DNA of 64,000 bases from Plumapathes pennacea (GCA_964036295.1 OZ038466.1:6970001-7034000), one strand, 5' to 3'. Positions 1 to 11,744 are shown, counted from the first letter of the stretch. Notes: generated by a model from the letters alone, not told the origin. Numbers and translations are program-made.

Positions 1-364
1 GTACGAACACAATAGTAGTGCAGCATACGCAAAAAGTTGGAAACACAATGAACGCAATTAAGGAACAGCGAAAAATGGGTCACCGAAAGCTTTTTAAGCT
101 GCAGACCCCTTTGTACCAATTTGTGCCAAGTAATATCCCAATGAATTTACTTCGATGATAAACTCTCAAAGGACACTAACAATAGTTTAATTTATCAGCT
201 CAACTTCACTTTCAACAGCACGGATGCACGTATGAAGTACTTTATCTAATGGCTACAGCAATTAAAATACTGGCAATGGGCCTCTCATAACAAACTTATC
301 AAGTGACGCGAAAAGCACAGTTAAAACGATTTCTACCGCCTAAATTATAATTACAAATTGAAAA
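1..364. other. Upstream flank of GPCR 1
   Basis: AT-rich sequence before the first receptor gene. No coding exon or repeat was recognised. It must hold the 5' leader and promoter of the receptor starting at 365 if that gene is expressed, but no clear TATA box or initiator stands out. Confidence 0.4.
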
Positions 365-1336
365 ATGGAGTGCTCAGGTGAAATGGCTTTTCCTGAGACT
401 GTCTTACTCGGTCTTTTCCATGCCGTGTCTGCTGTGATGTCCATGGGTGGAAACTTTCTCATTCTTGCTGCGATCCGTAAAACCAGGCGTCTACACTCGA
501 TTTCTAACTGTTTCATCGCCTCGCTTGCTGGCGCAGATTTCCTAGTAGGATTTCTAGTGAACCCTCTGTTCGTTGCCAGAAGCGTTTTAAACATTTGGAA
601 TGAGCACAATTCTCTTGTAATCGCCACGGAGTGGGCATCCATGCTAAGTCTCCTCGCTTCCACCTTCAACCTCACCGCTGTCAGTTTGGATCGCTACGTT
701 GCGGTGACGTGCGTGTTTCGTTATCGGGAGATTGTAACCGCAGTCCGTTGCATCGGGGTCATTGCTTTCACTTGGGTCTTCTCCTTGGTCTTCAGCTTCC
801 TGAGGTTGCTGGTGTTAGATCCGTTAGATCTGCCCAAACTTTGGATCGCAGTGGCCCTCGTAGGTTACACAATTCCTTTCAGTGTCATTGCCTACTGCTA
901 CTATCACATGTATAAGGCAGCCGGAGAGCAGAACCGCAGAATCGCAGCTACAAACGCGAGTGAGATGCGGCAATTCAAGAAAGACAGGAAGGCGGCCTGG
1001 ACGGTTGGAATAGTGATTGGACTGTATGTGGTTCTCGCCCTCCCAAGCATGGCCATTGCTGCTATACAAATGCTGACGACAAATGACTGTATGAAGATCC
1101 AAATGGTCAGATTTTGGTGCTGGGGAGCCCTTTTCTCATTCGTCAGTTCTGCTTGTAATCCTTGGGTGTACGCGTTTCGCAGCAGGGACTACGAAGATAC
1201 CTTCCAACGTATTTTGCCGATACTGCGCATACTGAAGAGAAATCGTGAGATTTATCCCTCGGCGGGAGGCAACAAAGCTCCTTATCTGGTGGTGATACCG
1301 GCCAGCCACATGAAGGAAGCAAGTAGTGGAACTTAA
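365..1336 (+). CDS. Class A G protein-coupled receptor, orphan (copy 1 of inverted pair)
   Basis: Intronless 323-aa rhodopsin-family receptor of the plasma membrane. Seven hydrophobic segments are visible: TM1 has the GN motif (GGNFLILAAI), TM2 has LAGADFLVGF, TM3 ends in LDRYVAV (the DRY motif that contacts G proteins), TM5 contains YTIPF, TM6 has LALP in place of CWxP, and TM7 has NPWVY (NPxxY). The second extracellular loop is very short (around DPLDLPKLW) and has no cysteine, so the usual TM3-ECL2 disulfide is absent, as in melanocortin-type receptors. The ligand is unknown. The N-terminus is only about 8 residues before TM1, suggesting a small-molecule or lipid-type pocket, which is inference. 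The first ATG is taken as start because it directly precedes TM1. It is almost identical to the receptor at 4252-5199 on the other strand, but the cytoplasmic tail differs after the RSRDY/RSRDF motif. Confidence 0.9.
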   Translation: MECSGEMAFPETVLLGLFHAVSAVMSMGGNFLILAAIRKTRRLHSISNCFIASLAGADFLVGFLVNPLFVARSVLNIWNEHNSLVIATEWASMLSLLASTFNLTAVSLDRYVAVTCVFRYREIVTAVRCIGVIAFTWVFSLVFSFLRLLVLDPLDLPKLWIAVALVGYTIPFSVIAYCYYHMYKAAGEQNRRIAATNASEMRQFKKDRKAAWTVGIVIGLYVVLALPSMAIAAIQMLTTNDCMKIQMVRFWCWGALFSFVSSACNPWVYAFRSRDYEDTFQRILPILRILKRNREIYPSAGGNKAPYLVVIPASHMKEASSGT

Positions 1337-1731
1337 CCATAGTTTTACTGGCATGCATTACACTAACTTATATACCTCCATCCTCCCAAAATAGACTAAT
1401 AGACTACTAGTGCTCGGGCACCGAAGTGTGAACGCGCTAATGGCATTCATTATGACGTCAGTATGAGGGCCAAGGGTTAGCTTTCGATAAAAACTCGGAA
1501 AATGTCGAAAATTTGCCAAGTTACAGAAGATCAAACGAACCATAGCAGGCTAACCCTGCATGCCGAAGAGGTCAAATAATTTAAACGGCAGAGTTGGTTG
1601 CTTGCTTTGTGTTAATGCACACAATTTCACTCATTGGTAAGTATCCTATCAGTTCAAATAGTGATCTTGCGAACAACTGGCATTTTGAATACATCGCCTT
1701 GTCACCATTGAAAACGAAAAACCAAAAGCAC
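1337..1731. other. Intergenic, 3' flank of GPCR 1
   Basis: No coding exon seen. Contains ordinary AT-rich sequence that leads into the interspersed repeat starting at about 1732. Confidence 0.4.
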
Positions 1732-2751
1732 ATGCGCTGCCATTATAGCTTGCAAGCCTATTGACGCATTAAATGTAAACTCTGAGCGAAGAAGTCGGAT
1801 ATTAAATGATTCCGAAATGTGAAAGGAGCTAAAGCAAGGTTATTATGAGAGGCCGTTGCAATTATTCGTAATGGAAGGAGCGACGATACAAAGGTACATC
1901 ACATATGGATGAAGGGCCTGGTGTCTCGGAGGCTATATAGCTGATTGGATACATATTACTAATAAGTCGGCTGACATCTATCGCGCTCTTCCGGGCAAGG
2001 GATAATTCACTATGGCTTGGGGGCCAAATTATCTCTCCCCGTTCGGTCTGGTTAGGCGTATACGGGTGTTAGCGGGTTGCTCTTCGAACTGGCTTGGGGG
2101 CCGGGCAACTCTCCCCCGACCCACCATGTGTTGTCATGGGGCCGGGTTAAATACCCGGTTTTCCTTTTTAAACTTTCACTGTTTGTTTGCGATCAAACCT
2201 TCTTTCCTTTTCCTTTTTGGAAATGCAAATTCACAAGAGCATATTGGACATACTGCACAGTCAAGTAAAGTCAAGTGTGCCATCTTCGACATAAAATCGC
2301 GTCATTCCGTCACCACACGATTGCACAACTCGGCGATGAGTCGACATCAAAATCTCGTGTTTTTCTTTTGTAACATCCGGCCATAGTAGACCAATATACA
2401 GAAATATAAAAGCTCGTCTTTCCAAACTCATTTACGACTTCGAAAAGAACTGTGCTCGGCATAAAAGTCATAACGTCAATCAAGCAAGCCGCCATTTCAA
2501 ATTTCATTCTACATGACGTCATAGATGAGGGCTGAGCGTAATACAGGCGAATAGACGGAACGCGTATAATTTTAAAGGTAGGAGGGCTACGAAAAACACG
2601 CACATCTTCCCTTACGCTTCTTGACTATTTTCGGTGTTACTCATAGACGATCATCTTACATAGTCAACTTGGAAATCAAACAAAGCTGTCCGTTTGCAAT
2701 TTTTGATATTTTAGACAGCTGGGCGCGAGATATAGAAGCCAAACTTCGACC
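1732..2751 (+). repeat. 1 kb interspersed repeat, copy A
   Basis: The sequence is repeated in the same orientation at about 36488-37484 with many substitutions and small indels. Shared landmarks include the CATGCGCTGCC start, a GGATGAAGGGCCTGGTGTCTC block, a CTTCCGGGCAAGGGATAATTC block, a run of GGGGGCCGGGCAACTCTC, and an AAACTTCGACC end. No open reading frame of useful length is conserved between copies, so it looks non-coding: a SINE, solo LTR or non-autonomous element. Class not determined. Confidence 0.75.
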
Positions 2752-3160
2752 ATCACTTTACACTTTTAAACAAAAAGGTTCAAACTAAGATGATGCGGAG
2801 TTTTCTAGCTATATCTCCATTGATCATAATTTAAAAATCAAATCCATTGCACAGAACTATGCATATCAACTCTCCAAAAGTGATTTTCGAGCCAAACCAA
2901 TGAATGTTTAATTTCCTGAGAAATCCTTGTTATCAGGTGGAAATCTTTTTGTTAAAATCGGCCATTTTGAGAAGAAAGGGCCTCTGCATTTTTTCGGAAA
3001 ATGCTCATTTTGACCCAATGTCAAAATCGCATGAAACTTTCAGGAAAACTTCCTGGGACTATAAAGTAGCTGTATATCAATTATTGTTGATATTTTAGAC
3101 AGCCGGGCGCGAAAAATAAAAGCAAATCATTGACCAAAATTTTTAGGCTTTTTAAATAAA
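2752..3160 (+). repeat. Repeat block related to 28397-28700
   Basis: Carries the blocks AAACTTTCAGGAAA, GGGACTATAA and GATATTTTAGACAGCCGGGC, followed by AAGCAAATCATTGACCAAA. The same order of blocks recurs at 28390-28700, and the GATATTTTAGACAGC-GGGCGCGA block also occurs just upstream at about 2705-2735. This suggests a degenerate, partly tandem repeat unit attached to copy A of the 1 kb repeat. Confidence 0.55.
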
Positions 3161-3592
3161 GGAGGTTCAAACTTTGCGTAGTTTTCTTGCTATAATAATA
3201 AATCTTAATAAATTATATAGTTCGATTTGCAACCAATGTTCTGCATTTTATGTTATACATTGTAACAAGCGAGGACAGTAGCAGTACTTGTTTCGATACT
3301 CAGGAAAGAAAACAGTGTGTGAGAAAGAAAAATTCGGTTTTTAACTCAGTATTACGGATGTGCAAGGATCTATAAGCTTGAATTTCTCCATAGTCCGTTT
3401 GTTTTCGGAAACAGGTAAAAGTCACGCAAAACTAGTTGATCAAATGTTATAGTTTAGAGTCAAAGGTAAAGGAGTACAGAAACACGATATTAGCGGATCT
3501 TTCCTCGCGATATGACCTACTTTTAGTTACGATTATTTGGATTGCTCATAATGAAAGTATTATTACACAACTTGAATATTCATTTAGACATA

Positions 3593-3717
<125 letters not shown>

Positions 3718-3758
3718 GGGGGATACATTATAGACTACCCAATGATCAAGTGAAACAA

Positions 3759-3759
<1 letters not shown>

Positions 3760-3791
<32 letters not shown>

Positions 3792-3792
3792 A
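3760..3792. repeat. (AT)n(AC)n dinucleotide repeat
   Basis: Roughly ten AT/TA units followed by five AC units, just downstream of the trinucleotide tract. Confidence 0.9.
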
Positions 3793-4251
3793 AATACAAT
3801 GCGTAATTGAAAATTATGGTTTTACGGTTTTTGCAGCTCAAAGGTGATTGCAGAAACAATCAATCACGATTTCGTTTCGGCGGTTGGTCACATTGCAAAT
3901 CGATCGAAAGCCTCAATTTTCTCTAGCCCCCTTAGTTGGCACTGTAATTACTTTGATTTTGATTTCACAAGACCCATTACGCCATTAGAGCACCAATAGT
4001 GCATTAAACACTTTTTCATCAAAGTAGAAATATCCGTGCAATCAGTGATGAACAAGAATGTGAAAAACAGCAAAAGAACGTCAAAACACGACAACTTCCC
4101 TGTGTATATACAGAACCGAGGCATAGATAAAGCATTATCACTGTGCATGCTCATTAAACGTTTGTAACACCCGACAATTATACATAAATAAAAATAAGTA
4201 CAAAAAAAGTTAACTAATAACGAAGCCGTTTACTGAGAAAAATCAGTATTT

Positions 4252-5199
4252 TCAGTATCGCTGAGAAAACTCAGTATTTTCGTCTGTGCCAAGCGACGGA
4301 CGAACTGCAAGAGCTTCTCCAGCGGGACGAATCTCGTTGTTTCTTCTAAACATACTTTCAAACGCACTTTTGAAGTCTCTGCTGCGAAGCGCATACACCC
4401 AAGGATTACAAGCAGAGCTGGCGAACGAGAAAAGAGCTCCCCAGCTCCAAAACCTGACCATTTGGATCTTCATACAGTCATTTGTCGTCAGTATTTGTAC
4501 ACCAGCAATGGCCATGCTTGGGAGGGCGAGAACCACATACAGTCCAATCACTATTCCAACCGTCCAGGCCGCCTTCCTGTCTTTCTTGATTTGCCGCATC
4601 TCACTCGTATTAGTAGCTGCGATTCTGCGGTTCTGCTCTCCGGCTGCCTTGTAAATGTGATAGTAGCAGTAGGCAATGACACTGAAAGGAATTGTGTAAC
4701 CTACAACGGCCACTGCGATCCAAAGTTTGGGCAGATCTAACGGATCTAACACCAGCAACCTCAGGAAGCTGAAGACCAAGGAGAAGACCCAAGTGAAAGC
4801 AATGACCCCGATGTAGCGGACTGCGGTTACAATCTCTCGATAACGAAACACGCACGTCACCGCAACGTAGCGATCCAAACTGACAGCGGTAAGGTTGAAG
4901 GTGGAAGCGAGGAGACTTAGCATGGATGCCCATTCCGTGGCGATTACAAGAGAATGGTGCTCATTCCAAATGTTTAAAACGCTTCTGGCAACGAACAGAG
5001 GGTTCACTAGAAATCCTGCCAGGAAATCTGCGCCGGCAAGCGAGGCGATGAAACAGTTAGAAATCGAGTGTAGACGCCTGGTTTTACGGATCGCAGCGAG
5101 AATGAGAAAGTTTCCACCCATGGACATCACAGCAGACACGGCATGGAAAAGACTGAGTAGGACAGTCTCGGGAAAGGAGAGTTCCCCGCTACATCCCAT
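4252..5199 (-). CDS. Class A G protein-coupled receptor, orphan (copy 2 of inverted pair)
   Basis: Intronless 315-aa rhodopsin-family receptor, nearly identical to the gene at 365-1336 through all seven membrane segments. It has GGNFLILAAI in TM1, LDRYVAV at the end of TM3, a short cysteine-free ECL2, LALPSMAIAG in TM6 and NPWVYALRSRDF in TM7. Differences cluster at both ends: MGCSGELSF against MECSGEMAF at the N-terminus, and a wholly different C-terminal tail (ESMFRRNNEIRPAGEAL, ending EFSQRY). It is in opposite orientation to copy 1, about 2.9 kb away. The layout indicates a recent inverted duplication with later change or exchange of the tail. Ligand unknown. Confidence 0.9.
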   Translation of the reverse strand: MGCSGELSFPETVLLSLFHAVSAVMSMGGNFLILAAIRKTRRLHSISNCFIASLAGADFLAGFLVNPLFVARSVLNIWNEHHSLVIATEWASMLSLLASTFNLTAVSLDRYVAVTCVFRYREIVTAVRYIGVIAFTWVFSLVFSFLRLLVLDPLDLPKLWIAVAVVGYTIPFSVIAYCYYHIYKAAGEQNRRIAATNTSEMRQIKKDRKAAWTVGIVIGLYVVLALPSMAIAGVQILTTNDCMKIQMVRFWSWGALFSFASSACNPWVYALRSRDFKSAFESMFRRNNEIRPAGEALAVRPSLGTDENTEFSQRY

Positions 5200-7579
5200 C
5201 TTCTATGACCAAAGTGATAGACGAGACTCGTGTTTTTGCCTACTTCGTGTCGCACTGAACCAGACTGACTCGATTTTTTCCATTAGCAAGCAGTAATTAT
5301 TGAAGATCCTAATGGAGCTCTTGTACGCGCGGCTTTTTTGCGCACTGTTCAAGCTTTTACCGCTAAGTGAATATATATTGTCGATATATTACAGTTTATG
5401 ACAATCAATATAAACAAGTACAGCTGTAAAACATCGTTAGACTGTGCTGATATTGAAAGACCGTCCATCTGAACGGCTCACCGCGTACACGGAGAAGCCT
5501 AACAAGATAACATTTGGTGTGAAATTCTCTTACCATAGTGTATTAAGGACAGCTTCTTCTAACTTAAACTGCGTCATCCCTAACAACAGATCAATCAAAA
5601 GGTAAAATCAGTGCATGCAGAGCAAATCAAAAAAGATGTTATCAGGGATAAGATGGGCGCACTGATTTAAACACTTTGATTGTTCTAACATATATTCCAA
5701 CATCTTATTTTTGGCAGCTCAGGGGCAGTTTCCCATACACAAGATGTCTCTATTTGGGAACACAGTTCGTTTTTGTTAAATTGCTTTAGGTCTTCTTTAT
5801 AATGTAAATTTAAGAAAGCGATCTTCTCATGTTTTTTTTGTTGTTGTTGTTGAAACGAAAATCAAGAAGTTGGTTTAAATATGGGAATTAATGCAGCAGA
5901 CCGATTCTCACTAGTATAATATACATAAAAAACGAAACGAAAATTAGTATACGTAGTCTTTAAAGTGTTTTTCATCCTGAAAGCACAAAGTGATCGACCA
6001 CACACGGAATGCTGTCTAACACGAACGGAACACGTGAAACAGGAGAAAACTGAGAAAGTACCCGAGACCACATCCTTTGTTATTAAGGAAACAATAAAGA
6101 TTTTGTTTTGGGTCCATGTCTTTTTTTCATTTATGAAAACTGTACTCGTATTTACACAGTGTTTATTCATAACCTATGATGAGGCTCATCCAGGAAGTCC
6201 TCATTGAAGATATTACAAACACAAAGTTGGTATACGATAAAATATAAGTAAAACGTGACTGTGCACAAAACTTTTATTAAAACAACGTATCTATTTAGAT
6301 GTTAGTTAATATAACACCATCTTACAGATGGACACATGAGGAAAAATGGTGTAGAGCGTAATTATGTAAGCATATATGTATAAGCTGCAAACCCTGCATA
6401 AATATACAAATATTGAGTGAATTGAGTAAAACGCATAAATCACAAATTATCACTAAGTTTCCGCTGCAAAATCGACTAGTCAATGTGCACCAGAAGCACT
6501 TACTACTTCAATCTGTAGTTTACTTCAATATTTCCTTGCTTGACTTTACTAGGTAATAACTGGAAGTGAAGTATAAAAACACAGCTTTTTTTCAATGGCC
6601 GTAATTACACAAGAAGGTCCACACTTAATCTTTTCCCAAACAAAGGCAAACTTGACCTTGAAAACATCCCATGAAGCCTCAACGTGTGGCCACTCAAATA
6701 AAATTTCTCAGTGAATACATTATAATAGTAGTGTTCACTTCCACTTCCACTTGAAACCTGAAGGTGTGACCACTCAAATGAAAGCTCTCACTGAGTCAGC
6801 TTTATAACAGCAGGCATTGCTGAATTTCTTTGCCCAAAAAATCTTCAAATCAAAACACCAAGCGCGCGTTTTTGTATTTTGACGTACAAAACATATATTC
6901 AATTCAAAATATTTGTGAAAATAATTTTTATTAGTTTCTTTGTATATGAGACCACTGGGGGTCGTCTATTAATTCGATTAATAATAGAACCAGCTATATT
7001 TAGATTGTGTTTAAGTGTTTCTACACTATGGCACCACCACACACCTAACTTATTTTTGCACCTGAGAAAAAAATTGATTATCGACCATTGGTTTTCCAAG
7101 CAATATTTCTACAAGTTTTTGCTATCTACACACTCAGCTTTGAAATGGGAATTTCCCCTGTAAATACACAACTAATTAAAACCTTAAACTGTGCACATCC
7201 CACTGAGCTTATAGAAAATATATTGGAGCAACTTATACTCGAGTATGGAGCATAACTTCTGCCTTTCCTGGCCCTGTTTAAATGAAGAGAAAAGTCGTAC
7301 CGGGGACCCGAGTCACCCTCCTCCCCGAGAGCATGCCAACTATTCATCCCCGAACGAAGTGAGGGAAATATTTACGACGCTAATGCAGCATAGTCGGCTC
7401 ATCTGAAGACTCCAAGCGCGTCGCCATCTCGAAATCTAATGTTCGTGTGTTTGTGTGTTTGTCCGATGCGACCTTTTTAGGCCAGGTGCCTAAGGCAATG
7501 TCCAAATAAGGCAATGACGTAATCATTATCGACTAGCGTCACCGCCATGTTTTTGAGAAAGATTTGAACGAAGCAACAA
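5200..7579. other. Intergenic region with degenerate repeats
   Basis: No gene recognised. About 6640-6830 holds two imperfect tandem copies of a unit containing GTGTGACCACTCAAATGAAA / GTGTGGCCACTCAAATAAAA. The rest is AT-rich with scattered short open frames that show no family signal. Confidence 0.5.
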
Positions 7580-8068
7580 TTGTACGTAACTGCGTTCACG
7601 AAAATGAATTTGAAAGCTAGAAAACTTGAAACAGAACGGTCTCGCGAAGCTCGTCTTCAAAAGAGAAGCGAACAGGCACTTCAAGAGCAAAAGCGGACCG
7701 AAGAGAAGACTCCGCAAAGACAACAGCGCATGAATGCCGACCAAAAGCGACATGAACAGAAGCGGGCAACACAGACAACTCCGCAAAAAGAACAGCGCTT
7801 GAAAGCGAATCGGGACCTTCAGGAGAAAAAGCGGGCCGAAGAAAAGACTCCGCAAAGACAACAGCGCATGAATGCCGACCAAAAGCGACATGAACAGAAG
7901 CGGGTAACACAGACAACTCCGCAAAGGGAACAGCGCTTGAAAGCAAATCGGGAGCTTCAGACGCCGTTTTGTGTTAAACTCAGATACTTATTTAGAAAGG
8001 ACAAGCAACAAAGGTTAGTCAGTGGAAACCGAACAATCACCGTGACAAATATATTGTATCCCGTATAG
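7580..8068 (+). CDS. Short lysine/glutamine-rich repeat protein, probably a transposon-derived ORF fragment
   Basis: Predicted 162-aa very basic, charged protein; the alternative start at 7604 (MNLKARKLE) is equally possible. It consists mostly of a repeated unit: RQQRMNADQKRHEQKR followed by TQTTPQ and EQRLKAN appears twice, with a period of 46 residues (138 bp, at about 7724 and 7862), and a related EQALQEQKR block lies before it. It should be helical and perhaps coiled coil. Similar Arg/Gln/Lys repeat stretches occur at the N-terminus of Helitron-type ORFs in invertebrate genomes; that comparison is from memory and not tested. No catalytic domain follows, and the repeat ends abruptly in unrelated residues. 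A spliced gene fragment is also possible. Confidence 0.4.
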   Translation: MYVTAFTKMNLKARKLETERSREARLQKRSEQALQEQKRTEEKTPQRQQRMNADQKRHEQKRATQTTPQKEQRLKANRDLQEKKRAEEKTPQRQQRMNADQKRHEQKRVTQTTPQREQRLKANRELQTPFCVKLRYLFRKDKQQRLVSGNRTITVTNILYPV

Positions 8069-8768
8069 CTTGTAACTTGATCACTTCAAGAATGTATTAA
8101 AATCTGTATGCTGATCATTTTCCCTCGAAGTATTGTTTTACTACGCTTCTGTCGCCAGTTTCGGCTACCGTATTCGCTCAGAGCAATCGGAACTTGGAGT
8201 CTTGAATGATTTAGTCAGATGTCTTATTTTTCTGTAATCTGACACGCGGTGATTGCAGCGAGAATCGTTCACAAGCCCTTAGAAGTATTACTGGGTCTGA
8301 AGCCCGTGTATAATTTGAAGTAAACTGTTCAAGTTTTGCTTTGATTCTGGGGAAAATCTTGCTGTTTTGAGTGGGTTCACATACAAAACAATTCGAGCCT
8401 ATTAAATATGCATGTCTGAATCTGGTGCATGCAGTCCAGAGTAAAAACAAATCGCACAGGAAGCCTATTTAATTGTACTGCCTATGAATTCAAAATTGGA
8501 AAATCAGTGTTCCTTTTTTCCCGTACTACGACGGCCGACCAACTTCAAACTTTGAGTATTAAATTTTGAGAACGTGCTTGGCAGACTGCATGAATTAATT
8601 TGACGTGCCGACCGTGGGAAATACGTACTTCGTCACGCAATCGATTCTTTTTTCAACGCAAAAGTATAACACACACCATTCTTTTTCTCCTTCCTTTGCG
8701 TGTAGCACTTGAGTTCGAAGAAAAGATCGAGTCAACATTTCGGTAAAACAAAGGCTACTCTTGTTGGG
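8069..8768. other. Intergenic region left of the long-TIR element
   Basis: No coding exon recognised; ends in the GTTGGG that flanks the transposon on both sides. Confidence 0.4.
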
Positions 8769-9417
8769 GGTCCGTGGGTCTTCCGTCCATTCAATTTTCG
8801 TATAAATTACAAAATCAAAAATTGAATATTGAAGTTTCCAATTTTCATATTTTATCGTTTATGCGGCAATGAAAATTTGAAATTCCTCTTCGACTTTGCA
8901 TCGATGTATATTTTCAACAATCCAAAATTGAATTTGGTTTTCCGATTCTCCTTTCCGATGTGTTCGAAAATCAGAAATCTAACCACCAGTTTCCCATTTC
9001 CATCCGCTGAAAAGCGACAAAAACGGACGCATACTTCGCGTCATTAAAACGGGAGATCAATTTTCAATTTTCATACATACGAAAATTGAAACATCGAATT
9101 TTGACAAAATTTCCCGAGGGGGAGGGTATGGCTAGTCTGTTTCGGCTGCTAGTTTCCCGAGTGTGTGAGGGTACTTGGCTCTTCGTTTGTCAAGGGGAGG
9201 GGACACGGGATTTTCTGGACCACTCTTAGCCCGAAAATAGCGGCGCGCAAGAGGTTTATTTTGTAAAGACGACGAATTGATGTGCGATTGCCTGAGTCTA
9301 CAAAGTGTGGTAATGACTGTGGAATGGAAACACCAAAGATTAGGCGCCGATGTGGGCTAAGTATGGCCGTCAAACGTCGTAATGACAGGTAAGAGACTGA
9401 ACTCGTGCAGTTAATTT
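8769..9417 (+). repeat. Left terminal inverted repeat of the long-TIR element
   Basis: About 650 bp, inverted match of 10576-11212. It contains several AAAATTGAA/TTCAATTTT motifs, so each arm is itself rich in short inverted repeats. Confidence 0.88.
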
Positions 9418-9501
9418 CCCTTATTTCTTAGCATGCCTTATCTATTTTTACAAAGCGGCGAGTATTTTCCCTTGGGAATTTACAAAAAAACTGTCGACTT
9501 A

Positions 9502-9887
9502 GGCCCCGTCCACACTAATCCGAATAAATTTGAAAACGGAGTTTTCATACGAAAAACGCATCGAAAGTTTTCCGTCCACACTATCGTTTTCGAATCGTTT
9601 TCGCTGTCCACACTAATACGCTGGACTGACCAAAAACGCTAAATGCCCAAATCGAGCATGCACACAGAGATCACTGACATCATAACGTCATGCGTTTTCG
9701 AAAAGCTTCGTTTTCGCCGTCCACACTACACCATGAAACCGGAGGTTTCGAAAATATCCACTCTGGAGAGCGTTTTCGAAAATATCTGTTTTCGGTCACC
9801 GAAAACGCGTCTTAGTGTGGACGGGAGGCCAAAACGGATAAATAGATATCCGTTTTCAAATTTATCCGGATTAGTGTGGACGGGGCC
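9502..9887. mobile_element. PIF/Harbinger-like MITE nested in the long-TIR element
   Basis: 386-bp element with terminal inverted repeats beginning GGCCCCGTCCACACTAATCC and continuing into AAATTTGAAAACGGA. It is flanked by TTA on both sides (9499-9501 and 9888-9890). A 3-bp TTA/TWA target duplication is typical of PIF/Harbinger elements. The inside repeats CCACACTA and TTTTCG motifs and has no coding capacity. It sits between the arms of the 8769-11212 element and therefore inserted later. Confidence 0.85.
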
Positions 9888-10575
9888 TTAATCAGAACAA
9901 ATCCCGACAACCAAAGTGACACCTCGGTCGGAGTAAACAAACTACAACTGTGGGGTTTCATATTTCGATTGCAAAACAGGAAACGATTTTCCTTGGTTTT
10001 CGGTTGTTTTCAATTTGCTTCGTATGCAAGAACTGAGTATGTTTGTGGGGGCGAGCTGGCTCAGATTTTACCAGTGACGCAGTCGGAAATTCGGGCCGTG
10101 TGGTGGAATTTTCCATTCGGTAAGTTAGAGATAAGGCTCCCGAGGCCACAGCTAATTTTTTGTTCTACCGGTTGTCAGCTTTAGCCGCTAACTGCTGAAT
10201 TTTCCTGTTCATCTCCAATTAAAACATGTCATCGGTTGTGCGCAATTGTTTGTTGTTCCTAGAAAGAGATTCGCATCCAGATTACAATTAAATGAAAAGA
10301 GTGTCTGCTCTGCATCATATTTGGTAAATAAATTGTTCCAGTTTTCAGTTCACGTCTTGTAGTCAATTGCCTATTAATACGACACACGAAAGATTACCCA
10401 CTGTAACAAATGTGTTTTGCCTATCCTTTTGTTGTTGTTGTGCCGCTGCAGTCGTCACTCGTTCGTTTTGTCTTGTTTTGCTGCGAACAGCCTCCTCGAT
10501 TTTCCGAGAGCTAATGATAATGTTTTGTTTAATGCTGTCCCGAACGAAGAAAGAAAAACCCAATAGCTAGCAAGG

Positions 10576-11212
10576 TGAAATAAACTGCACGAGTTCGGTC
10601 TCTTACCTGTCATTACGACGTTCGGCGACCATACTTAGCCCATATCGGCGCCTAATCTTTGGCGTTTCCATTCCACAGTCATTACCACACTTTGTAGACT
10701 CAGGCAATCGCACATCAATTCGTCGTCTTTACAAAATAAACCTCTTGCGCGCCGCTATTTTCGGGCTAAGAGTGGTCCAGAAAATCCCGTGTCCCCTCCC
10801 CTTGACAAACGAAGAGCCAAGCACCCTCACACACTCGGGAAACTAGCAACCGAAACAGACTAGCCATACCCTCCCCCTCGGGAAATTTTGTCAAATTTCG
10901 TATGTATGAAAATTGAAAATTGATCTCCCGTTTTAATGACGCGAAGTATGCGTCCGTTTTTGTCGCTTTTCAACGGATGGAAAAGGGAAACTGGTGGTTA
11001 GATTTCTGATTTTCGAACACATCGGAAAGGAGAAATCGGAAAACCAAATTCAATTTTGGATTGTTGAAAACATACATCGATGCAAAGTCGAAGAGGAATT
11101 TCAAATTTTCATTGCCGCATAAACGATAAAATATGAAAATTGGAAACTTCAATATTCAATTTTTGATTTTGTAATTTATACGAAAATTGAATGGACGGAA
11201 GACCCACGGACC
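10576..11212 (-). repeat. Right terminal inverted repeat of the long-TIR element
   Basis: Inverted copy of 8769-9417 with scattered single-base differences, for example GTATGTTTTC against GTATATTTTC when compared on the same strand. Confidence 0.88.
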
Positions 11213-11744
11213 GTTGGGAGTTACCAAAGTAAAAGTCCCATCAATGGCAGAGTGAGGGGGTATCTGCGATTATCGTATTTCTAGTACTTTAGCAATATAA
11301 CACGCGTTTCCATAAATCGAAGGGAGTCGTTTAGACGACTTGGCTCGAGGAACAGGGGAACAGGGTGATCCTGAGGCTTTTCTTCATATAAACGGAGCTT
11401 AAGTCTTGACGTTTTATGAGCGTTACACCAACAACGAGAAATTGGCAATTTTACTTTGTGCGTCTTAACTGACGGATTGTGTTCGAAAACCGAACGTAAT
11501 TCCGCGGAGACGTCGATTCTATGATAGTTAAAAACTTCTCAAACTGGATGACTAGTCATCCACAATGTAGCATTTCAATCTGGCTAATATCTACAAGCCA
11601 CGTGGATTCAATTTTTCTGCGTACAAGCCACAGTTCATGTACGAAAAAGGACTAAATTCGAAAATGATCGACGGACGCCAATTTCTGTCAATCAAAAAAA
11701 TGGCCGCCTACTGTTACGAGGCGCGCAAAGCATTAACGGTTTGT
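11213..11744. other. Intergenic region, 3' side of the MFSD6-like gene
   Basis: No coding exon recognised. The sequence overlapping the stop codon on the minus strand reads ATTAAA, a possible but unusually early polyadenylation signal for the transporter gene. Confidence 0.35.

Larger units (their letters stand above)
8769..11212. mobile_element. Non-autonomous DNA transposon with ~640 bp terminal inverted repeats
   Basis: The left arm (8769-9417) and right arm (10576-11212) are inverted copies with only a few differences. Both outer ends read GGTCCGTGGGTCTTCCGTCC, and both inner ends contain AATGACAGGTAAGAGAC followed by GAACTCGTGCAG. GTTGGG occurs directly outside both ends (8763-8768 and 11213-11218), a candidate 6-bp target-site duplication. 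The central 1.16 kb has no transposase-like open frame and contains a separate nested MITE. The near-identity of the arms indicates recent activity or recent arm conversion. Long-TIR non-autonomous elements occur in Mutator-like and foldback classes, but the family is not assigned. Confidence 0.88.

Noticed and set aside
7694..7960. CRISPR-like direct repeats
   Set aside because: The direct repeat is an in-frame coding duplication with no unique spacers, in a eukaryotic genome.
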